Part shown: one piece after another, positions 34,371-45,836 of the stretch
Numbering within the stretch: position 1 is the first letter of the stretch
Layout of the letters: each line of letters begins with the position of its first letter
Origin: Buxus sempervirens
Taxonomy: Eukaryota; Streptophyta; Magnoliopsida; Buxales; Buxaceae
Reading direction: 5' to 3'
Assembly: GCA_947561395.2 (NCBI GenBank)
Contig: OX387193.1
Location: forward strand, 35,848,255 to 35,912,254
Length of the DNA: 64,000 bases
Translations under genes and position numbers: made by a program
The notes under the pieces: generated by a model
Database searches by the model: none
Seen by the model: the letters and a program-made list of their open reading frames with translations, nothing else
Told to the model about the DNA's origin: nothing

Positions 34371-35223
34371 TTGGGATCAGCATACCAGAAGGGGTAGATA
34401 TCAAACCATTGGAAATTGAGGTCAGAGATGAGCATGCATATTGTCTTGTTCTAGAGGGAGCACCAGAAGAGGAAGTACCGTGGTTTCAAGACGTCAAATA
34501 TTTCTTGAACGATCGGACTCTACCAGAAAATGTCACTTCTACTAAGAAAAGGATAATACAGAGGTTAGCCGGTCAATTCCTACTAAGTGGTGGACAGTTG
34601 TACAAGAGATCACATAATGATATTCTGCTCAGATGTGTTGCCAAGGCTGAGTCAGAAAGGTTAATTGAGACCGTACATGGAGGAATCTGTGGACCCCACA
34701 TGAACGGGCACATGCTTGCAAAGAAGATTCTACGGTTGGGATAATATTGGTCGACTATGGAGCACGATTGCTGTGTACATGTTAGGAGGTGTCATCAGTG
34801 CCAAATATATGGGGATAACAAGCATGCACCCCCAAGTTAGCTGCATAACATGACATCACCATGGCCCTTCTCGATGTGGGGCATAGATGTCATTGACATG
34901 ATTTCTCCTAAGGCATCGAATGGGCACAGATTCATACTTGTAGCAATCGACTATTTCACCAAGTGGGTAGAAGCGGCTTCGTATGCAAATATCACTAGTG
35001 GCCATGTTCTTAAGTTTTTGAAGCACAACATTATTTGTCACTATGACCTGCCAAATGCCATAGTATCAGACAATGCTTCGAATATTAAGAACAAGGATAT
35101 GAAGAAGATGTGTGAGCAATTCCAGATTACCCATCACAAGTCCGCTCCATACAGACCAAAGATGAATGGGGCAGTAGAAACAGCAAATAAGAATATAAAG
35201 AAGATCATTCAGAAGATGGTAGT
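34371..35223 (+). pseudogene. Element A integrase, N-terminal and core part
   Basis: It begins with the segment before integrase (IPEGVDIKPLEIEVRDEHAY), then GQLYKRSHNDILLRC, the zinc finger VHGGICGPHMNGHMLAKKIL with CVHVRRCHQCQIYG, then the core: MWGIDVIDMISPKASNGHRF, AIDYFTKWVEAASYANITSG, IVSDNASNI, APYRPKMNGAVETANKNIKK (catalytic Glu kept). Stops occur at 34742 (TAA) and 34837 (TAG). It is cut at 35223 by solo LTR B and resumes at 40572. The exact left edge is uncertain by about 20 bases. Confidence 0.9.
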
Positions 35224-38200
35224 TGTAAAACCCCAAATTTTCCTTAAATAATAAATTAAATTAATAAATAATATTAGTGAGAGTTATAATTGATGGAAAT
35301 AATTTATTATTGTAGGGGATGATCTAATTAGTGGAGATCCAGAATTAGATGCAGATCTGACCGTCCGATCATGAGATATCGAGGTATGTATTATGATTGG
35401 GCGTGTGTATGGAATTTGGTGTATGTGAGATACATGGGATCGGAGAGTATAAGTATTAGTTTAATAACCTAAATCATATACGTTCGTATTTCGTTTGTCT
35501 TCGACAACCGCAAGCGACAAACCCGACTGAAGGAGAAGAAGAAGAGGAGGAGGAGGAAAGGTCTGGTTTTGAGTACTTCATCATCCAGAGTGTTGCTGGG
35601 TGATAGAGAATTGTTGTTGAGAGAAGAGAGGAAGAGGAACGTTCGTTCAAGAGGTAGGTGACACCGTTTACCTTCGTTTTTGTATTTACATGTGATTAAT
35701 CGACAAAAGCATGTTTTTATGATATGAAATGATGTATATATTTTGATAATCATGTTATAAATATGTTAGAATGAGTTTAGACGAGAAAAATCATGTTTTG
35801 GAACTGATTCTGTTCGATTTTGAACGACCGCCGACCTCGACTATTCTCGGCGATCATCGGCGATCTTAGGCGCTCGTTATAAATCGTAGACCGCTTGAAG
35901 ACATATCGTCGGCATTCTGATTTGAACTACCGCCGACCACAGACCGCCGGGGCGATCCTGAGCGATCCTAGGCGCTCTGTTCAGATTTTGCAGATTTTCA
36001 TAATTTCACACCCTGATTCAATTCCAAACTATTTTTAGACAATTTTAATGATTAAATAAGATGTTTTAAGACCAAAATAAATTATCTAATTCCCTGTTTT
36101 ACAGAAAAATAAATTAGGAAGGTATTTAAGACATTAGTTGCCAAACTTTGAAAGAAATGGAGAAACTTAGTTTTTGGAAAACCTAACTTGTATTTAATTA
36201 CTAGAACATCTTCTAAATGACACGATAAACCAAAAAACTGTATATAGAGAATTCAGAACTCAGATGACCGAATATTGAAGTAATTAACAAATTTAACCTT
36301 TATATGCCGCTAGGCACAAACCCTTATAGAAATATTATATTTTAGGGAATTTTGGAGTCTAGTGGGCATAGCTGGTTATGGATCCATAGTTGTAGCTAGA
36401 TAGCTCAGGGATATGTCATTTGGGTTGAGTTACCCCTATATGCGACGCGCTTCCTTTGCAAGTTAGTTTGTCTGGGAAGGTTCTATGTCTGGAGGGACAT
36501 GTAAAACCCCGAATTTTCACCTAATAAATAAATAAATAATAAATAAAATAAAATATGAGTTAAGTCCTAGTTAAAATAAAAAGCGAAGATTTGGAGGATA
36601 ATTAATTCAAATAAGTTCTAAGTTGAAAATAAAGAAAGAATTTTAATGAAATTAGCCTAAAAGAATAAAAAGGGTATTTTGGTAATTTTCAGAAAAGGGT
36701 AATTAGTAAATAGATCATCAAATAATAATTAGAATTAGAAAATAGAAGAAAACAAATTAGTTTGACAAGGTAGAAATTAATAAAAGCCTAAAGTGGGAAA
36801 AAGGGTAATTAGGAGATTTCACGTCGTAATTTGGAAAAAATAAGGTTTTAAGTGATAGAAATGTTTAATTAAATATTTTGCACGAAAATAGGTTATTTTC
36901 ATGAGTTTAGATAAAAAGAAACTTAATTAGGATTGTTTAAGAAGAAAATAGAAGGTGGAGAAAAAGTAGGAATTAAATTAGAAAGGATTAGACATTAACT
37001 AGACCATGGTTGGGTTAGCCCAAATTAAGTTAGCCAATTAGGGTTTGTTTAGGATTTCTAAAGCCTAGTATAAATAGGAGATTAAGGTTAGACAAGAGGA
37101 AATTTTCGTGGGTTTCTTATGGAGAGAAAAGAGGGAGAGAAAGGAAGGAGGTCTCTAATGGAGGTGTCTGACCAGCCACCATCAAAACTCGATCGGGGAA
37201 AATCCGTACGGTGGATCGCCTTCAAATTTTGAGGTTTTGTTCGTGACTGATAAAACAACATTGTGAACGGTGGAGATTTGAATTGGAAGAGTCTAGCTTG
37301 GTACGGTTGGGAGCAACATTCTGGTCCAGAATTAGAAGGTGCAATGGAAGAAGGATTTAGCGTATAAGGCAAGTAGTAACCCTTGGAAAACGTGAGGAAT
37401 TGCATGATTTTGATTTCTGTGATTTCATATGGATTGAACGGATTAGTCGGAATAGTATTTACATGGATTCAAACTATTTACATGTTAGTGATTTGTATTC
37501 TTGAAGGATTTATTGAATTAAAGAAGGAAACTTAGTTTGATTATGTAAATAAAGGTAGGAGGGTATTTAATTAACAAGAATTAATCTGGAAGGCTTTAGG
37601 AATGTTTTAGAATGTTATTAGATTAATTTAGACCAAAGAAACATATGGTAAAGGCATAAAAATCAGAACTTTAGAAATCTGGAAAATTCTGTTAAAAATT
37701 GCACGAGCGCCTAGGATCGCCCAGCACAGTAGAGGTAGGCGCTCTAAGTAAAATTTGTAGATTTTGGGGATTTTGTAATTCGAATAAATACCCAATAATT
37801 CTTATGATTAGTTAAGCATGTTAGAATCTTTATAAGGACCTAATTAAGCTATAAAAATTATAAAATTAATTGGGAAAGAATAAGCAATAAATTGAAGGTT
37901 ATAATGAAAGGATTGTTTATAAAAGAGTCAAAGGGTATGGATATTGCTAGAAATAATACTACTGAAATTTATAGCTTACAAACATCTTTTAAACTTCATT
38001 CTAGGTCTGTAGAACATGCTGGAAAAATAAAATACAGAAAATTCAAATAAAAACTAGCTTAGGTGCTAAGGTAGGAAATTGGATTCTAATAAAGGGATTA
38101 AGAAGGAAAAGATCAAGCATGATTTGATTTACTTTTATTTGAGCTTTATATAAGAATATTGGCTACTGGAATTGCTTAAACTCAGATTTTATCGGAGTTA

Positions 38201-40566
38201 TGATACTTGAGTTTTATTTTGAATATAATTGGAAGAATTGCATATGTTATTCTGAAAATGCCTATAATTGGATTTGTTATGATTGAATCATGGATTTCAC
38301 ATGGAATGGAATACTTTGGTATGGATTGGTATGTGGTATGATGTTGTTCTCTTTAATTTTACGGTTGGGTGATACGGCTTCTGTGGTAGAGTTGATACTA
38401 TCTTTTACGGCAGAGATGGGTAATCCTCTGTGTAGAGATGTGTAATCCTTTACGGGTAAAAGTGTGTATGCCTCCTACATTAGCGTGTCCTCCCGTATGT
38501 GGTTTTATCGTGGTTTGTGTCAGTGGGCTTAGCTGTATATGGATCCATAGTTTTGGCTGGTTAGCTAAGTGGTATTTAGTTTGGGTTGATTTACTCCTAT
38601 ATTGCGAGCGCGCTTCCCTTTGCAAGTTAGTTTGCTCTGGGAGGGTCCTATGTCTGGAGGGACACCCCGGTGAGCCGCTGGTGATTCCCTGTACATGTGG
38701 ATAAGCGACCACACTCCATGTATTGATTCTGGTGCTGCATGCTGGTGGTACGTCCAACTCTGCGGAGTTCATGCGCAATAAGTCGGTGACTACGGCTCTT
38801 GCCTAAGCTGCGCTGCATGGGGCTTGAGTATCATCAAGTAGCACTGCCCCTAAGCCGCACGATGGAACAGCATTTAGTCGAGTGTCATCTCAAATACTTA
38901 TCATCTTTGTGAGTCCTGCAATGGCACGTGTTTTGTCGCTTTTGTGGGTTTTACCTCGTTAACATCAAGCTACTGGCATTTATACATGATCATATGTTTC
39001 ATCGCCTTATTTGGAATTGCCATGAATAACTTGGATTACTCGCCTTATCGTTGATTAATCGAATACCTCATGACTATTTGCTTATATTGGACTGTTTCAA
39101 ATTGCATGCACCTGCTACTTGCTGAGATGTAAATCTCACTCCGTTTTCCCCTATATTTTTTAGGTTGCTTAGAGAGATCGCGAAGATGGGGTTTTAATTT
39201 GATGGGTAGAATTATAATTGGTATTAATGTCACATGTTGATTAGATAAATTTGATTGTAAATTGGATTGAATATATTGATTAAAGAATTGTTTATTTTAT
39301 TCGGCCACCATAACTCTGATGTAATTGATTTATAAATTTTAAAATTATTGTGAATCTTGGTATGTATCTGACCCCAGCTTCGTGGTAACATCTCGAGTTT
39401 GATTGTTGAATTGGACTTGGGTTGTTACAGTAGCGAACCGGGTTCAGGTTGGGTGCCGGTTTGTACTGACCCGGGTTCGGGGCGTTACAGGACACCTCGG
39501 TGAGCCGCTGGTGATTCCCTGTACATGTGGATAAGCGACCATCTTCATGTATTGATTTTGGTGCTGCATGCTGGTGGTACATGCCAACTCTGATGGGTAC
39601 GTGTGCAATAAGTCAGTGACTACGGCTCTTGTCTAAGCTGCGCTGCATGAGACTTGAGTATCATTAGTAGCATTGTTCCTAAGTGGCACGGTGGTATAGC
39701 AATTGGTTGAGAATCATCTCAAAAGGTTTATCTATCTTTGTGAGTCCTACAATGACATTGAAATCATAGCACTTGATATTATTATTATTGAATACATGCT
39801 GGAGGCATGTGATTGAGATATTGATCGGATGTGACTGCTTAGTGCATCTTAGCAAAGTGTGAATTATGTTATCGATCTTGATATTGGATTCTTATATTAA
39901 AACTTGCTGAAATTCATTTCTAGAACTATTTATCAAACTGTTTTGTATTCATGAATGATATGAATGATTATACGAGCCTGATTAGTCGTTATTGCTTAAC
40001 CGTGCATGAACTGTTACTTTACTTATATGAACTGTTTAATCATGCATGTGTTACCTACTGGGATATTCGTATCTCACCCTACTTTTATTTCATTTTTCAG
40101 CTAATACGCGAGAGGGGGATCTTAGTGATTTCCAGGGAGGGATAGCTGAGTACACACCGGAGGATTACTATTATCCAGATCTTGTGTGAGGTGGATGAAT
40201 GATATAGACTTAGCACTTTTAATTAGATTATTATTATTCATTTGGATTTGATGTATTAGAGAGATGAGAGAGAGATAGTAACCAGTTTATTTTACCAGAC
40301 TTTGATATTAAATATTGATGATCAAACTATATGTTTATTTGAGGATTTTAAACTACACTTCCACACATACTTGTTTCCGCAACTCTGATAGTATAATAAA
40401 GTTGAATGGATTTTAATTCTTTGGTCTGGTATATTATTGATGATTTATTTGATATGGGCCAGTAACACCTCGGATTTGGTTGTTGAACTAAATTCAGGTT
40501 GTTACAGTAGCGAACCGGGTTCGGGTCGGGTGCCGGTTTGCACTTACCTGGGTTCGGGGCGTTACA
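35224..40566 (+). mobile_element. Solo LTR 'B' (2353 bp without C), TSD GTAGT
   Basis: It starts TGTAAAACCCCAAATTTTCC and ends GGGTTCGGGGCGTTACA. Flanks GTAGT stand at 35219-35223 and 40567-40571. A's integrase reads across the excised insert with only the 5-bp duplication added. There is no PBS or coding domain. It is interrupted at 36500-39489 by related LTR C. The termini resemble those of D and H (TGTAA..CCC / GGGGCGTTACA), so it is probably a chromovirus LTR of another family. It includes CG-rich stretches at 35826-35980. Confidence 0.92.
36500..39489 (+). mobile_element. Solo LTR 'C' (2990 bp) nested in B, TSD GGACA
   Basis: It starts TGTAAAACCCCGAATTTTCA and ends GGTTCGGGGCGTTACA. Flanks GGACA stand at 36495-36499 and 39490-39494. 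It aligns with B in several blocks (TATGGATCCATAGTT near 36378/38539; GGTGAGCCGCTGGTGATTCC near 38670/39498; GTTACAGTAGCGAACCGGGTTC near 39426/40503). It is therefore a relative of the LTR it landed in. No second LTR or coding region is seen. Confidence 0.92.
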
Positions 40567-40571
40567 GTAGT

Positions 40572-41076
40572 GAGCTACAAAGATTGGCATGAAATGCTAC
40601 CGCTTGCTCTACATGCCTACAAGACCTCAATCCGGACTTCTACTGGTGCAACCCCGTACTCCCTAGTTTATGGAATGGAAGCCGTTTTACCCATTGAAGT
40701 TGAAATCCCATCACTAAGAGTGCTAATGGAAGCAGAATTGGAAGAAGCTGAATGGATATAGTCAAGACATGATCAACTCAATCTAATAGAGGAAAAGCGT
40801 TTGAAGGCGCTTTGTCATGGCCAATTGTATCAGAAGAGAATGGCCAGGGCTTACAATAAGAAGGTGAAGCCCAGAACTTTCCAGGAAGGGAATTTGGTTC
40901 TAAAGAAAATTTTACCATTTTTTGAAAACCCTCATGGTAAGTTCAAGCCAAATTGGGAAGGGCCTTATGTGGTCAAGAAGGTCCTGTCAGGGGGTGCACT
41001 CATCTTAACAAAAATGGATGGAAAAGATTTTCCTGAGCCAATTAACTCTGATGCAGTAAAGAGGTATTTTCCTTGA
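40572..41076 (+). pseudogene. Element A integrase C-terminal part and end of pol
   Basis: It continues the integrase directly after LTR B: DWHEMLPLALHAYKTSIRTS, TGATPYSLVYGMEAVLPIEV, then TAG at 40759, QLYQKRMARAYNKKVKPRTF, LKKILPFFENPHGKFKPNWE, GPYVVKKVLSGGALILTKMD, ending AVKRYFP at a TGA at 41074-41076. This is the usual end of Tat/Ogre pol. No chromodomain follows. Only the one stop interrupts this part. Confidence 0.9.
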
Positions 41077-42037
41077 ATGAATATTACTAGGAAATGATCC
41101 GGGGCCATTTTTCTTTATTTCCCAAAAAGTTTAATCCTTAGTTTAACCAAGTCGAGCCTGTTCGTTTCTTTGATAAACCTAAACTAGGACTTACAGTTTC
41201 ATACTGGGGCAAGGCCAATTGGGGCAAAAACAAAAGATAGAAAGAAAAAAAAAAGAAAAAAAAGAGAAATGGCAAATGAAAGCCAAGGAAAAAGAAATGA
41301 GCAAAGTTTGGGGAATCAAGGTTATATACATCATGACTGTAAGTGCAGTTGACCTATTTTCATGGTTGTAAAATTTTGAGCCTTTAACACCCTTTCTTTC
41401 ATAAACCAAGCCTAGCTTTTGTTTCATCCTATTCTTAAGCCCTCGGTGATTTTAGTATATTCATTCAAATTTCAGAGTAAGATTGGTGATGACAGAATGC
41501 AGAAGCCGGCCCTAGTGAAAACCGTAACTGGCGCTAGGGGCAATATTGGCAAGAAAAAAAAAGAAAATGAAAAAAAAATAGAAATCAAGGGTTGTGTTGA
41601 TCATGTTGTCCAAGCTTGAAGGAAAATAAGTATAAGCACTGAAGATGGAACAGATTGGGAATAACGGAGTCAATTCTGAAAGAAACGACATTTGGGGATG
41701 ACTTTAAAGGTCTTAGGATAGACAGATCTGATCTCTCCTTATTGCTTGAATTACCCCTTTCATTATTCAACTTGATTTCAATTCTTTTAATTGTGTGCGA
41801 TTAAGTGTTTTGGACCAAAATTCAAAAATTAATAAAATACAAAAAAGCAAAAAAATTTATATTTTGGCCAGTGATGAGAAATCAAATACTTTTCATAAAA
41901 CTTTTGTTTTTACAAGCATCTGAGAATTCTGAGGCTAATAGAATAAAAACTTATTTTGGAATAAAATCCTTTGTCTTTCCACTATTGGAGTTTGCTTTGA
42001 TACAAAGGTATGAGAAAAAAAAATGCAATAAAGTGAG
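41077..42037. other. Spacer between convergent pol and DUF7745 gene of A
   Basis: AT-rich with A/G-rich runs (41235-41275, 41550-41580) and two related motifs with GGGGCAA (41206-41230, 41530-41545). No gene recognised. Confidence 0.6.
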
Positions 42038-43807
42038 CTAATCCCAATCTCTAAGCCGCTCCTCAAGCTCTCGAATCCGAGCCGCCTGAGCCGCAATAAT
42101 TCCATAAGCTCCCTCTGCATCCGGATCACTCAAAAAGGAAATGACCTCATCTGAAAGTGCCTGCCTGATCCTCATGCCTCTAAGGTTGGCTAAAGCATCC
42201 TGGTGCTTCTGCCGCAGCACTCGGACTTCAAAACGGTGAGCCTGCCTCTGCTCCTCGAGTTGCTTTTCCAAAGCAGTACGGCCAGATACTTGCTCTTCAA
42301 TTTGCCTATCCAGATCAAGGCCTCGTATCCTAAGCTCTTGGGCTTCTCGTACCCAAATTTGTTGAAACCGCTTGTGGGATGCTCTCTCAGAAACCAATAT
42401 ATCCTCATAAGTGGGTGCAAGAACAGCAGGAGGATCCTATGGTATTGGGGCACGACTCTGAACCTGCTCTCTGATCCAGAAAAGGTAGTCCTTCACATGG
42501 GATTCAGAAAAGACGGGGCCCCGCATGAAACAAGCATAGGACCATTCCTTCATCAACCGGGCATTCAGCCCCATGGTGGTTGGTATAAGTGGCTCAAGGA
42601 AGTCCTCATATCCATTTGGGATCACAATCCCCTGGGTCGCTCCAAACTGCCGTAGAACCCGCAAAGGAAGGTAGAGTACAGCAGACCTCAAGCCTACTAA
42701 GACCATGAAGTTCCTGTCCCTAAAGCTGATTACTGTCTCTGCATTGGGCTGATAAGAGCCAGACCACCTCACCTGATCATCTTGGAGAGAACCCAAGAAA
42801 TTAAACCAACCCTGCTTGCCTCCTTGGATGTCAGGACACCCACGGTTGCTCATCAAGACAAGAATTTTGATCCTTGGAGAGAAGCGTCTATCAATCATCT
42901 CTATTTGACTCGGGTGGTCAAGTAACCAAAGCTGCAGAAAGGGGAAAATATCTCAATGTATTGGAAAAAAAAAGAAGAAAAAAACAAGAGAAAAAGAAAA
43001 AAAAGATTTTACCTGTAGGATAAGGGCACATGCCAAGAAGTGCTTCTTTTTCCTTTGGTAGCAGTCAATCAATGCCTGATACATACCTGCCAAAATCATA
43101 GGGGCCAATCTCTCCCGCTCCCTAACCTGGCAGATGACTGAGATAAGGGCCAAATCAACCTCATCATCATCCCGTGGGAAAAGTAACTGGTTGACCACCA
43201 TCAGGATCAAGGCATTAAACCGGGCCTATTTATTTTCCCCCCTCAAGAGCTTTTCAGTCAAGAAAGACTTAGACAAAGTCAAAAGGGCATCAGAGTCCCC
43301 TAAATCCTTCTTCCCTATAACCAGAAAGGTGGAGGCCTCCTTATAGCTAGGCTTTAGGGGTGGATTCACCACTTTCTCTGCAAACCTCAAACTCAGAATG
43401 GTTTCAACCTCAATGGTTGGGGTCATCTCTTTGTCCCCAAACCGAAATAGATTTAGTTGGGGTTCCCAGTGCCCAATCAAGGCTTCTATGATTTCCCATT
43501 TAAAAGGAATTTTGGGGATCTGTAGGATGTGACCTAGATGGATGGTATCCCATTTGATCTCTTCCTCAAGAGTCATAGAGTTAACCCACCTATTGTAGAA
43601 TGAATCTACAAGGTTGTACCTAGTGAGATTAGGGGGTTTTGCTCTAAATGGTTGTTTTGTAGGTGAGGCTTCAGTGACAGACAATAAGGGGGCAGAAGAT
43701 GATCCAGAGGCCATTAGGGATGAATGGACCTTGCTAGAAAAAAGTGGAGGGAAGAAGAAGGCTGAAAGGGGGTTTTCTAAACTCAAAAACTCGCCAAAAT
43801 GACGCAC
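42038..43807 (-). pseudogene. DUF7745-type antisense gene of element A (two exons)
   Basis: Minus strand. ATG at 43807, or more likely 43714 (MASGSSSAPLL), gives a PMD-like N-terminal part: FYNRWVNSMTLEEEIKWDTI, EALIGHWEPQLNLFRFGDKE, MTPTIEVETILSL. Exon 1 runs to 43013. A GT-AG intron of 81 bp (43012-42932) keeps the frame. Exon 2 has LWLLDHPSQIEMIDRRFSPR, a W-x4-Q-P-N-AE segment, LRSAVLYLPLRVLRQFGATQ, then a coiled coil (RIRELEERLRDWD at the end). This resembles the DUF7745/'girdin-like' plant family associated with retroelements, from my memory of the family. TAG stops at 43226-43228 and 42437-42439 break it. It is tail to tail with A's pol. The function is unknown. Confidence 0.75.
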
Positions 43808-43843
43808 ATGCCGAGGCCTTTTGATTTTATAGTATATTCAATT

Positions 43844-43985
43844 GTATCCGACATGTCAGATCGGATACAGAAGATTTCCTTTATATCCGATAGAAAATAT
43901 CGGATACAAGAAACTTTGCTTGTATCCGCCACTTCTTGTCGAATACAAAGAACTCATGCCTTTGCCGACCTGATATGTCGGGTAC
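43844..43985. repeat. Four 39-bp hairpin units upstream of the DUF7745 gene
   Basis: Starts at 43844, 43883, 43922 and 43961, spacing exactly 39. Arms: GTATCCGAC/ATCGGATAC, ATATCCGAT/ATCGGATAC, GTATCCGCC/GTCGAATAC, TTTGCCGAC/GTCGGGTAC. Loops: ATGTCAG, AGAAAAT, ACTTCTT, CTGATAT. It lies 37-178 bp upstream of the first ATG of the gene, a promoter-like position. Confidence 0.92.
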
Positions 43986-43986
43986 C

Positions 43987-44050
43987 AAAAAAGAAAAAAA
44001 GAAAAAAAGAAAAAAAGAAAAAAAGAAAAAAAGAAAAAAAGAAAAAAAGG
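43987..44050 (+). repeat. Octamer microsatellite (GAAAAAAA)n
   Basis: Seven or so units of G plus seven A, slightly degraded at the right end, directly after the hairpin array. Confidence 0.9.
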
Positions 44051-44206
44051 AAAAGAAGAAAAGAGTTCAATTTTTTTCCTGTTTAACCTGTATACATGTT
44101 ATAATTGCAGAAAAATGAAAAGAACAAGAGAAAATGAATGAAAAGTTTTTTATATATATGAATCTCATTTGTACAAGGATGATGTAAATATAAAAAAGAT
44201 CCTAAT

Positions 44207-45118
44207 CTACTGCTCCTCTGTAGGATCATCCCCGCATCCTCTGCCACGTGCTCCTCTGCGGCCCCTACCTCGAGATGGTCGGCGCCTGAAGACATGCGTC
44301 AGAATACGCTCGGCAGCGCAAAGTGGTCTCCGGCCTAGAATGGACTGAATCTTGTACGTAAGGCAGTAGGCCGAATTGTCAGGATATGGGCCCGTGGGAA
44401 CAGAGCCTGATGAGGAATCCTCAGGTTCAGCATGAGTGGGGTCAATCGGAGGGATAGCCACCGCAGACTCGACTGGGTCCTCGGTCAAAGCAGTCTCAAC
44501 TTCCACAGCTCCAGAAGTCCCGGCAGTAGTAGGAGGATCAGGAACAGAGACAGCTGGATTAATGGAAATGAAGTCAAAAATGGAAATACCATAACCAACC
44601 AAAGAGATAAAACTGAAGAAAACTTACTAGGGACATCAGGAGCAGGAGCAGGAGCCATCACAGGAGATGATGTACTGACAGGATCAGTAGCAGCAACAGG
44701 AACAGGAGATGCAATCTGGATGGCACTAAGGTCAGGAACAACGGCCGAGGTGTCCTCGGGATCAGCAACCCGAACTGGAGACGAGCCAGAAACAGGAAGG
44801 TCTGGCTCAAATGCAACGTCATGATATGGGGCCGGATCCTGCGAAAGTCAAACAGTTCATATCAGAATGGCAGGGAGACAAAGAAATAAAAGAAATAGAG
44901 TTGTAAAGAACTATATACCTATCGTGTCCCGAGCTCAGCCTCCAAGTATGAAATCCGGCTGTCCCTCTCTAGGATCAGAGCCTCTAGCTCTCTGATCCGA
45001 GCATCTCTCTGGGCCACAGTCGCATCATGCTCAGTGATCAGATCATCAACTGCGGCCCATTGACTCTGAAACCGGTCCCGTAGAGCATTCAACTCCTCTA
45101 CCTACCAATAAGAATGGG
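44207..45118 (-). pseudogene. Second antisense PMD gene of A, 3' exons
   Basis: Three exon-like blocks on the minus strand. About 45105-44930 is a coiled coil: VEELNALRDRFQSQWAAVDD, VAQRDARIRELEALILERDS. About 44838-44632 is Pro/Ser/Ala-rich (DPAPYHDVAFEPDLPVSGSS). About 44551-44207 is acidic, then Arg/Gly-rich at the end (SRGRGRRGARGRGCG) with a final stop. AG acceptors precede the blocks. Chromovirus D is inserted just upstream, in what reads as intron sequence, so these exons belong with 54950-56884. Assignment as one gene is inference from strand, order and the E parallel. Confidence 0.55.
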
Positions 45119-45123
45119 GTTAG
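45119..45123. repeat. TSD of element D, left copy (GTTAG)
   Basis: GTTAG here and GTTAG at 54945-54949 flank element D exactly outside its TG/CA ends. Confidence 0.92.
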
Positions 45124-45710
45124 TATAACGCCCCGGATCCGTGTTGTTCATTAAAGATATAACACGTCTCACGGAGGTTAGGCAAGGATCGTTAATCAAT
45201 TTATGATTGCTGGATAATCATACATCTATAACCTAACAGAGTGCACATTTCCATTTATGCAAAAATTGTAACATTTAAACTGAACTGAAATCATATGGTT
45301 CTTCCCCAATTACTTTAATACATCTCAAGTAATTCAAGTTCTCAAATTCGGAACAGATAACCTACAAGTCTAAGGAAGGTAATAGTAGTCTTCCTCCCTA
45401 TATGCCTCAGCAGGATCTACCCCAGTAATCGCCTCACCACGAGTATCTGAAAAAATAGAACAACAACATAGTGAGATACGAATATCTCAGCGAGTAGCAC
45501 ATGCATGCAGAAATAGTTGAATCACATTTTAAAACTATGCATCGACAACACTACAATACGTTTAAACAGCCAACATCAATTTCCCAAGTTCAAATCAAAC
45601 AAATCACATCTCAGTTAAGTACAATAACACATCGATTGGTCAATGTCATGACTATCGTTTGGTTGATAAATTAAACATGCCAAGTAGACACTCCACACCT
45701 CCATGTACAC

Positions 45711-45836
45711 AGTTCCGGCCTACTCAGGGTTTCGGATACTCTGAAATGACGGCCTACTCAGGGTTTCGTCATCCAATGCAGGCCTACTCCCCGGGTTTCT
45801 GCATTGACAACCAGGCCTACTCAGGGTTTCTGGCTG
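45711..45836 (-). repeat. Four hairpins with constant loop, 3' LTR of D
   Basis: The plus strand shows the loop GCCTACTCAGGGTTT (third copy GCCTACTCCCCGGGTTT) starting at 45718, 45752, 45782 and 45815. Arms: CCG/CGG (longer with a bulge), ATGACG/CGTCAT, AATGCAG/CTGCATT, CAACCAG/CTGGCTG. The arms differ between hairpins but always pair. Confidence 0.88.

Noticed and set aside
34364-34400. A TSD or LTR end for element E at its right side
   Set aside because: No CTATC and no TG/CA terminus. The sequence passes from protease of E directly to pre-integrase of A, which indicates a deletion junction.
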